DNA of 10,168 nt from Candidatus Bathyarchaeota archaeon (GTDB taxonomy: Archaea; Thermoproteota; Bathyarchaeia; TCS64): assembly GCA_002726865.1 (NCBI GenBank), contig PBSW01000026.1, positions 1 through 10,168 on the forward strand, written 5' to 3'. The notes beneath the pieces were generated by a model that made no database searches, was not told the DNA's origin, and worked only from the letters and a program-made list of their open reading frames with translations. Position 1 is the stretch's first letter. Every line of letters starts with the position of its first letter. Shown piece after piece: positions 1 to 4,985 of this stretch. A program made the translations under genes and the position numbers.

Positions 1-2
1 GG

Positions 3-128
3 GTTCCGTTGGAGACTGTTGAAGGAATATCTAAGGCAGTCAAAGCGGGCTTCTATCTTACTCCGTTTCACTTGAACAGAAGAGCCATTGAACATGAGCT
101 TGTGCGGTCAAAGGGATTTGAATCATAG
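3..128 (+). CDS. C-terminal end of an unidentified protein (5' end outside window)
   Basis: An open frame runs from the window edge to a TAG at 126-128 and gives 41 residues, beginning VPLETVEGISKAVKAG and ending VRSKGFES. The composition looks like an amphipathic, well-folded C-terminus, with no low complexity and alternating hydrophobic and charged residues. The next frame starts one base after the stop, which suits a compact operon. I do not recognise the family. Other frames here are either closed early or give a less protein-like product, so I prefer this frame over the overlapping frame that could start at 88. It probably belongs to the integrated element whose recombinase lies at 943-2229, but that is inference from position. 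Confidence 0.5.
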   Translation, partial: VPLETVEGISKAVKAGFYLTPFHLNRRAIEHELVRSKGFES

Positions 129-129
129 A

Positions 130-270
130 ATGAATCAAACCTCAAATTCCCTAAAGGAAAAGACCCTGTCACGTTATGAAATAATCTTTCCGCGTGAAAA
201 CGGGAGCTACCAAGAGTGGAGGGAAAGAATTGATCAGATGCACCGCGAACAACAGGTTGGAGAGGACTGA
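130..270 (+). CDS. small hypothetical protein (46 aa)
   Basis: Starts at ATG 130, one base after the stop of the preceding frame, and ends with TGA at 268-270. An earlier in-frame ATG at 88 would overlap the preceding gene by about 40 bases, so 130 is the better start. A purine-rich AAGGGA lies at 111-116, rather far upstream to be a good ribosome binding site; translational coupling would explain initiation. The product is hydrophilic and charged (KEKTLSRYEIIF, then EWRERIDQMHREQQ), probably helical at its C-terminus, with no membrane segment and no motif I recognise. Its tight packing with neighbours suggests a small accessory or regulatory protein of a mobile element. It could also be a chance frame. 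Confidence 0.45.
   Translation: MNQTSNSLKEKTLSRYEIIFPRENGSYQEWRERIDQMHREQQVGED
259..265 (+). promoter_or_regulatory. Shine-Dalgarno site GGAGAGG for the frame starting at 273
   Basis: GGAGAGG ends seven bases before ATG 273, which is good spacing for pairing with the 16S rRNA 3' end. It lies inside the last codons of the preceding frame. It is the strongest ribosome binding site in the left part of the window and is the main support for the very short gene that follows. Confidence 0.5.
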
Positions 271-272
271 AC

Positions 273-395
273 ATGAGTATAACCCCGGGCAAGATGAAAC
301 GAAAATCGCACCTTTCGGGAGTAATATTCTATCTATTAAGGCATTTAGAATTTCATCTCCCATTTAACATAATCACGCCAGAAACTAATCTTTAA
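273..395 (+). CDS. very small hypothetical protein (40 aa)
   Basis: ATG 273 follows the TGA of the previous frame by two bases and has a well-spaced GGAGAGG upstream; the frame closes with TAA at 393-395. The product starts MSITPGKMKRKSHL, a basic N-terminus, followed by a moderately hydrophobic stretch (GVIFYLLRHLEF) too short and too charged to be a confident membrane helix. It is too short for any family assignment. It may be a real element-encoded microprotein or the decayed 5' end of a longer gene. Support comes from its ribosome binding site and head-to-tail spacing, not from homology. Confidence 0.38.
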   Translation: MSITPGKMKRKSHLSGVIFYLLRHLEFHLPFNIITPETNL

Positions 396-466
396 GCAGT
401 TCATTAAGCACACAATGAAATAGACGAATCTGAAAGAAAGAATGATGAGATGAAGTAGGCGCTAAA

Positions 467-811
467 ATGGAAACCAATGAATACGAGAAATATATGAATG
501 AAACTCTTCATAGACTTGGGTTAGGTCACTGGAGCGTTTGTTGGCTTCCAGAGTTGTCTTCTTTAGTAAGAGGTAGAGCAATCCCTAAGAAAAGGTTAAT
601 CGAGATATTTGATGTTGATATGGATGAAGCCTGGAAAACACTTTTTCACGAAGTTATAGAGATAAAACTACGTTCCACTTTGAGACCTTATAGATTACTA
701 GTAAATTCCCTTATCGGTATTATTGAAGAAATTGCTGATAATGAAAAAGATGTGTTCATAGAAACTTTGGCCCCTATGTTTAATGAGAACTCTAGAAATC
801 ATAACACATAA
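467..811 (+). CDS. small HEVIE-motif protein of unknown function (114 aa)
   Basis: Starts at ATG 467 with only a weak purine-rich leader and ends with TAA at 809-811. The protein is mixed alpha/beta in appearance. Residues 22-48 include WSVCWLPEL and RGRAIPKKRLIEIFD. Residues 53-70 contain DEAWKTLFHEVIEIKL, with H61, E62 and E65, followed by a long helix around 76-92 carrying the pair E87-E88. The short HExxE motif in a helix preceded by a beta-strand-like stretch recalls small zincin-like proteins, such as those of ImmA/IrrE type. The canonical second histidine is a glutamate here, so peptidase activity cannot be claimed. Codon use is markedly AT-rich compared with the housekeeping genes to the right, consistent with foreign origin. 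It probably belongs to the element ending at the tRNA-Arg gene. Confidence 0.78.
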   Translation: METNEYEKYMNETLHRLGLGHWSVCWLPELSSLVRGRAIPKKRLIEIFDVDMDEAWKTLFHEVIEIKLRSTLRPYRLLVNSLIGIIEEIADNEKDVFIETLAPMFNENSRNHNT

Positions 812-942
812 TCAATTATGTCTTAAGTTTCATAGGAAACGGAAAATTGTGTAGGTGATGACGCAGGGCTACCTATATCCATACTTTATTCACAACATAA
901 TTTGAATGCTTTTATTAACAAAGATGTTCGCGCGCAAGCGAG

Positions 943-2229
943 TTATTTTGATCGCTCAAGTTTCTCTTCTAGCCTTCTGAAAGTCCTTAAACCATCATCG
1001 AATGTAACCGGTCGCGTCATTACTTCCTTTAACCTTCGGATCTTGTCATGTGGCCAGCCTTGAAGATTGGCGTAATCCATGAGCGCTTGCATCCGAAGTC
1101 TTTCTTCATCTGACTTGGTTTTTTTCGGTAGCAGGTACTCCTGAGCCCGTAGATATTGTTCCCTCATTTCTTCGATTATAGCACTTGGAATGTCATCCTT
1201 GTACAGGTCGTAAACATCAGCTGTTTTCGTACTCTGTCCTGCCCAATATATTCGGTATCCTTCGCTGCAGACACCTCGTGCTACCGCCAGGTTCAACCAT
1301 GTGAGAAAGTAGTGGCGAAGGTCGTATGGTCGCCATTTACCGAAGCCGCCGATTGCGGTTCTTATATCCTGACTGATAGTTTTACTGCGAACATGTCTAT
1401 TTCCACTGGCTTTCCGGAAACCCTTACCAATCCACCCTTCCGCCACAGATACTAGAGGACTCTGTGCATCAAGCTCCTCATCAAACTTGTCCCGTCTAAT
1501 GGAAAGATACTTAGTAATAATATCACACGCCTGTTCGGGAAGAAATGTACGATAGGGTAATCTTATTTTGCTCAACGATCTCTCAACAAACACGACAGCT
1601 GGAACATTGCTAAATTTAAGCGACTCAATTTCTAGGTCCGGCAGTGCTCCAAGCTTTAACCCGTCGTAGACCTCGGACTGACCCAATACCTCGGTCCGTA
1701 TACCCCCGTAGGCTACACAGCATACGCACACAGCCTGTCTGGGAGAAGCGTCACGCAGTATGAGAGCCACGTCATCAGGATTTGGGACTTTCTCCCTTTT
1801 TGTTTCTGAATGAGTTAGCTTGATACGTCTCTTGAGTTCTATGTCATTATACCTGAGCCAGCTCCTGATGGATTTGAAATAATTATTGATGTATCCTTTC
1901 TTGTAACCCTGAGACTCCAACCCCCTGGCGAACATCTCTAACTTGCGTTCAAACCCCGGCTGATCAGCCCGCACATTCTCCATCAGGTCATCCAGAACCC
2001 AGCCATTCAAATCCAGAAATCGCGCTAGTACACGCCCCCTTTCAATAGCTGTAGTGGGACTGCCTGCAGATAGGTTTAAAATCCATAAACCAAAGTTCTC
2101 GTTTTCCTCAACGTAATGCCACCAGTGAGCTCTTTTAGGCCAGGCAATGCCGGGATCTGAAAAGAGAGCTTTCACATCAATATTCCCAGATTTGCCGTTG
2201 GGCGGGCTGTACTCTCCACGTTTCCCCAT
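943..2229 (-). CDS. tyrosine recombinase / site-specific integrase (428 aa)
   Basis: Tyrosine recombinases cut and rejoin DNA through a 3'-phosphotyrosine intermediate. Numbering here is from ATG 2229; a TTG three codons upstream at 2238 is a possible but poorer start. Residues about 34-137 form an N-terminal SAM-like DNA-binding region (WILNLSAGSPTTAIERGRVL through KSIRSWLRYNDIEL). The catalytic domain follows. The box I arginine is R178 in YGGIRTEVLG, the beta-hairpin lysine is K221 in SLSKIRLPYR, the box II arginine is R305 in RPYDLRHYF, and the likely nucleophile is Y340 in TADVYDLY. The usual first histidine of box II is tyrosine (Y302), and the later His/Trp position appears to be Gln (Q332). 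The C-terminal tail of about 85 residues after the tyrosine is long. The gene reads away from the adjacent tRNA-Arg gene, so that tRNA is the likely attachment site. Recombinase identity is firm; target specificity is inferred. Confidence 0.95.
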   Translation of the reverse strand: MGKRGEYSPPNGKSGNIDVKALFSDPGIAWPKRAHWWHYVEENENFGLWILNLSAGSPTTAIERGRVLARFLDLNGWVLDDLMENVRADQPGFERKLEMFARGLESQGYKKGYINNYFKSIRSWLRYNDIELKRRIKLTHSETKREKVPNPDDVALILRDASPRQAVCVCCVAYGGIRTEVLGQSEVYDGLKLGALPDLEIESLKFSNVPAVVFVERSLSKIRLPYRTFLPEQACDIITKYLSIRRDKFDEELDAQSPLVSVAEGWIGKGFRKASGNRHVRSKTISQDIRTAIGGFGKWRPYDLRHYFLTWLNLAVARGVCSEGYRIYWAGQSTKTADVYDLYKDDIPSAIIEEMREQYLRAQEYLLPKKTKSDEERLRMQALMDYANLQGWPHDKIRRLKEVMTRPVTFDDGLRTFRRLEEKLERSK

Positions 2230-2267
2230 AAGTCTCAAATAAAGTATAAAACAAGTCCTTAAAAAGC

Positions 2268-2283
2268 CTGTTTATGCTGTTTA
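2268..2283. repeat. tandem CTGTTTA pair between integrase and tRNA
   Basis: Two identical heptamers CTGTTTA (2268-2274 and 2277-2283) are separated by two bases, giving a 9-base period, in the short gap between the recombinase start and the tRNA 3' end. The position fits recombinase arm-type or accessory-protein sites, or an operator for the integrase gene. The repeat is short and could be chance in AT-rich DNA. Confidence 0.35.
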
Positions 2284-2290
2284 AAATAGG

Positions 2291-2365
2291 CGGGCCCGGG
2301 GGGATTTGAACCCTCGTTCTCCGGATTAGAAGTCCGGTGCCTTATCCTAACTTGGCCACGAGCCC
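2291..2365 (-). tRNA. tRNA-Arg(UCU): tRNA-Arg (anticodon UCU)
   Basis: The minus strand folds as a full 75-base cloverleaf with discriminator G73 at 2291 and no encoded CCA. The acceptor stem pairs GGGCTCG with CGGGCCC, with one G-U. The D stem is GCC/GGC. The anticodon stem CCGGA/TCCGG closes the loop CTTCTAA, giving anticodon UCU, which reads AGA/AGG. The T arm is GAGGG, TTCAAAT, CCCCC and contains one A-C mismatch at the second pair. No intron is visible. A TATA-like TTATATC centred about 27 bases upstream of the 5' end indicates its own promoter. The integrase gene lies just downstream on the same strand, so the 3' half is a likely integration target that has been kept intact. Confidence 0.97.
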
Positions 2366-2388
2366 TCACCTCTGAACCTTCTTCAATT

Positions 2389-2395
2389 GATATAA
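2389..2395 (-). promoter_or_regulatory. TATA box of the tRNA-Arg gene
   Basis: TTATATC on the minus strand is centred about 27 bases upstream of the mature tRNA 5' end, the normal archaeal distance for a transcript starting at or near the first tRNA base. Confidence 0.65.
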
Positions 2396-2420
2396 GAGTT
2401 TCAGAAGACAACGATGAATT

Positions 2421-3677
2421 TTAGTCATAGATCCCCGAAGGGTAACTGGCTTTTTCCCCTAGCCAATCCTCGATCCTGAGAAGCTGGTTATATTTAGCGG
2501 TCCTCTCCCCCCTTGCCGGCGCTCCGGTCTTGATCTGGCCGCACTCTATAGCTACAGCGAGATCGGCAACAAAAGGGTCCTCCGTATCCCCAGACCGGTG
2601 GGAGGCCATGACCTTGTAACCATGCCCAGATGCGATGTTTGCGGCCTCAAGGGCCTCGGTTAGGGTTCCCACCTGATTTACCTTCCAGAGGAGTGCATTG
2701 CAGGCCCCAAGCTCGATACCAGTCCTGAGGCGAGAGGCAGATGTAGCAAAGATGTCGTCCCCCAAAATCTGCACAGGGACCCTCCGAGTAACCTCTGCAA
2801 ATCCCTCAAAGTCATCCTCTTGGAGGGGATCCTCTATGGAAACAAGAGGATAGCCACCTACAAGGTCCCTGTAGAGGTCTATCATTTCCCCCGTGTCCAA
2901 GTTATTGCCAGCAACAGTGTAAAAGCCATCCTTGTAAATAGAACTCGCTGCGACGTCCATCGCCATAGACACGGTTCCACTGTATCCCATCTCCTCAATG
3001 GCGCCTCCTACAGCATCAAGAGCCTCTTCAGGTCTGGTAAGGGGAGGACTGAACCCTCCCTCGTCCCCTACGTTAATAGCCATAGCCCCATAGCGGTCAA
3101 TTAACTGGCCCTTTAGGCAATGATAGATCTCTGAGCCTATCCTCAGGGCCTCGCTGAAGCTCCCTGCCCCGAGGGGGGCGATCATAAACTCCTGGAAGTC
3201 AAGAGCATTCCCAGCATGCTGCCCCCCATTAATGACGTTAAAGAATGGAATAGGAAGGAGTCCCCCATCAGCTCTGCTCAGGTGATCAAAGAGTCTTTTG
3301 CCTTCCGACGCAGCTGCAGCCTTAGCTGAAGCCAAAGAGACGCCTAGAATGGCGTTCGCACCAAGCCTCGCCTTATTCTGCGTCCCGTCTAGCTCAATCA
3401 TAAGCCGGTCGATAGATTCCTGATCCCCGACATCCATCCCCATTAGTTCTTTCGCTATCAATTCAACGGATGATATTGCTTTGAGCACCCCTTTCCCATG
3501 ATAGCGCGTCCCTCCATCCCGGAGCTCGACTGCTTCGTAGATGCCAACAGATGCTCCGCTTGGGACGATGACCCTTCCGGAGGCACCTTCCAAAGTCGTG
3601 ATCTCGACCTCTAATGTTGGGTTGCCCCTGGAGTCTAAAACCTCAAGGGCTCTGATGGTTGCAATAGAATTGGTCAT
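2421..3677 (-). CDS. eno: enolase (phosphopyruvate hydratase, 418 aa)
   Basis: Enolase interconverts 2-phosphoglycerate and phosphoenolpyruvate in glycolysis and gluconeogenesis, in the cytosol and with Mg2+. The length and motifs match the family throughout. The N-terminal signature ALEVLDSRGNPTLEVE and the mobile loop PSGASVG (39-45) are present. The substrate region has H154 in GGQHAGN and E163 in QEFM. The general acid region GDEGGF (204-209) carries E206. Metal ligands are D241 (MDVAAS), E282 (SIEDPL) and D307 or D308 in GDDIF. The catalytic lysine is K332 in LLWKVNQVGTLTE, and the late signature is SHRSGDTEDPFVADLAVA with K383 in QIKTGAPARGER. The Trp before VNQ-Lys is unusual, as Ile or Leu is common there. 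A TATA-like box about 29 bases upstream suggests a near-leaderless message. The gene lies just upstream of tRNA-Arg; no operon partner is evident. Confidence 0.98.
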   Translation of the reverse strand: MTNSIATIRALEVLDSRGNPTLEVEITTLEGASGRVIVPSGASVGIYEAVELRDGGTRYHGKGVLKAISSVELIAKELMGMDVGDQESIDRLMIELDGTQNKARLGANAILGVSLASAKAAAASEGKRLFDHLSRADGGLLPIPFFNVINGGQHAGNALDFQEFMIAPLGAGSFSEALRIGSEIYHCLKGQLIDRYGAMAINVGDEGGFSPPLTRPEEALDAVGGAIEEMGYSGTVSMAMDVAASSIYKDGFYTVAGNNLDTGEMIDLYRDLVGGYPLVSIEDPLQEDDFEGFAEVTRRVPVQILGDDIFATSASRLRTGIELGACNALLWKVNQVGTLTEALEAANIASGHGYKVMASHRSGDTEDPFVADLAVAIECGQIKTGAPARGERTAKYNQLLRIEDWLGEKASYPSGIYD

Positions 3678-3700
3678 CCTTCGTCATTCCTTTCTTTCTC

Positions 3701-3710
3701 TATTATTAGG
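3701..3710 (-). promoter_or_regulatory. candidate enolase promoter (TATA-like CCTAATAATA)
   Basis: On the minus strand CCTAATAATA is centred about 29 bases before the enolase ATG at 3677, so transcription would begin a few bases before the start codon. The leader also holds purine-rich AAAGGA about 10 bases before the ATG that could serve as a weak ribosome binding site. Confidence 0.45.
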
Positions 3711-3915
3711 GGTTGCCCTCGATCACTACGCCTATTTTCACTCTCTACGCCCACTTACGATACTAAGATTCACTCGGTCTCTAATACGCCTCTGTTAATC
3801 TTTTCGTTCAGGGCTCACATAATTACAATGGGATATTGTTGAGAGAGACCATAATGATTGCGTGACTCTTCCCCTGGGATTAGCAGAGACCTTAGTGAAG
3901 AGCTTTTTGGCTCGG

Positions 3916-3946
3916 ATACACTGGGAATACACTAGGGAAAATACAC
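3916..3946. repeat. three ATACAC(T) direct repeats
   Basis: ATACACT occurs at 3916-3922 and 3927-3933, and ATACAC at 3941-3946. Spacings are 11 and 14 bases, and AGGGA/GGGA sequence follows the first two copies. Close to one helical turn apart, such repeats can be sites for a dimeric or cooperative DNA-binding protein. They lie about 240 bases upstream of the enolase start and about 70 bases past the reductase stop. The functional reading is speculative. Confidence 0.35.
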
Positions 3947-4014
3947 CTCTGTCTCAACTAAACGGACTTATTCAAAATGATAACTAGAAGGTAGAAAGGA
4001 TTCCTAGGTCACAC

Positions 4015-4941
4015 TTATTTTTTCATAGATTTTATGTATCTTAGGACAGATAGGGCCGCTAATCCCCCCTCTCCGGCTGCGGTAATGACCTGCATCCCCC
4101 TGCAGACACAATCTCCGGCCGCGAAGACCCCCCCTATATTGGTAGCTTGATTTTTGTCTACTAAAATGCAACTTCCACCGTCGGTCTGGATGCCGGCTGA
4201 GGAAAGAATATTGCTTGTAGGGATGCTCTCCATGATGAGAAAGACTCCATCGACAGTAAGGCGACTCACTCCGTCTCCCTTGAGAGTAACATATTCGACC
4301 GTGGATGACCCGCTTATTGACTCGAGATCTACCCCATCGATGATTTCAACCTTCTCATGGTCCTGAAGTCCCTGAATGCCGTCTATTCCCCGGTTGTAAC
4401 CCTTGCTTCCCGGTATGGCGTATACCTTGTCAGCAAAGTCAGTAAGTATTAGAACATCCTCGACGGCCTCCTCTCCTGATCCCACGACGGCGACTGTCTT
4501 GTCCTTGAAAAACGGCGCATCGCAGATAGCGCAGTAGGAGACACCGCGCCCACTGAAGTCCACCTCACCTGATACACTTAACTGCTTTTTCTGGATTCCC
4601 GTGGCAATGACCACAGTCTTAGCATCGTAAACCCCCCTCCGGGTCTGAACCATTTGAGAGCCTCCGAGGGGGAGAAGGGCCACTATGGTTTCTTTCTTGA
4701 TCTCTGCGCCGAACTTTTTTGCCTGAGTGACGAATCTCTCAATTAGTTCAGTCCCCGTGATCCCCTTAGGGAAGCCAGGGTAGTTTTCTATCTTGTGGGG
4801 ACCCCACGATCTCCCCCCAAGACGCTTCCCCTCAATTATGAGGGTCTTTAATCTTAGACGAGCCGTGTATATTGCCGCGGATAGCCCAGCTGGACCCCCT
4901 CCTAGGATTATGACATCGTAAGATCCATCTGTCTGAACCAT
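4015..4941 (-). CDS. trxB: thioredoxin reductase-like flavoprotein, probably not NADPH-dependent (308 aa)
   Basis: This is a low-molecular-weight thioredoxin-reductase family disulfide flavoprotein of normal length. Residues 9-27 hold the FAD ADP-binding motif in DVIILGGGPAGLSAAIYTA. ENYPGFP is at 52-58, the redox-active CAIC is at 137-140, and the second FAD motif is AAGDC at 274-278, followed by QVITAAGEGGLAAL. The pyridine-nucleotide domain has GSGEEAVED (154-162). The HRRxxxR stretch that binds the 2'-phosphate of NADPH is replaced by IPGSKGYNR (176-184), so the conserved arginines are missing. Family members lacking these residues use other donors, such as F420H2 in methanogen DFTR or ferredoxin in clostridial FFTR; the donor here is unknown. 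No thioredoxin gene is in the window. It lies 44 bases after the Lon-like gene with no Shine-Dalgarno site. A T-rich box about 31 bases upstream may make it leaderless and separately transcribed. Confidence 0.92.
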   Translation of the reverse strand: MVQTDGSYDVIILGGGPAGLSAAIYTARLRLKTLIIEGKRLGGRSWGPHKIENYPGFPKGITGTELIERFVTQAKKFGAEIKKETIVALLPLGGSQMVQTRRGVYDAKTVVIATGIQKKQLSVSGEVDFSGRGVSYCAICDAPFFKDKTVAVVGSGEEAVEDVLILTDFADKVYAIPGSKGYNRGIDGIQGLQDHEKVEIIDGVDLESISGSSTVEYVTLKGDGVSRLTVDGVFLIMESIPTSNILSSAGIQTDGGSCILVDKNQATNIGGVFAAGDCVCRGMQVITAAGEGGLAALSVLRYIKSMKK

Positions 4942-4965
4942 AGGAATCAGTGAAAGTACATGCGG

Positions 4966-4977
4966 GTATTAGAAAAA
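4966..4977 (-). promoter_or_regulatory. T-rich element between Lon-like gene and reductase (promoter or terminator)
   Basis: The minus strand reads TTTTTCTAATAC just after the Lon-like stop codon. It lies roughly 30 bases before the reductase ATG, the distance expected of a TATA box for a leaderless message. The T5 run could equally be an archaeal T-rich terminator for the upstream gene. Both may apply; sequence alone does not decide. Confidence 0.35.
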
Positions 4978-4985
4978 GAGTGTGG

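Larger units (their letters stand above)
3678..4014. other. 337-base intergenic region between enolase and the reductase
   Basis: Apart from the enolase promoter at its left edge, I see no gene, tRNA or convincing terminator here. No frame of useful length has a ribosome binding site. The one structured element is the triple ATACAC repeat at 3916-3946, listed separately. The length is generous compared with the other gaps among the housekeeping genes, so a small RNA or an upstream control region cannot be excluded. Confidence 0.6.

Noticed and set aside
88..129. Earlier ATG at 88 for the 46-residue protein
   Set aside because: It would overlap the preceding, more protein-like frame by about 40 bases; ATG 130 gives a clean stop-to-start junction.
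1..940. Second copy of the tRNA-Arg 3' end as the other element boundary
   Set aside because: I looked for the GGGCCCG and TTCAAATCCCC segments in both orientations in the left part and found no convincing match; the other end must lie outside the window if it exists.
937..956. AGCGA/TCGCT hairpin at the integrase stop codon as a terminator
   Set aside because: The stem has only five pairs with a ten-base loop and no T-run follows directly, so it is not convincing.
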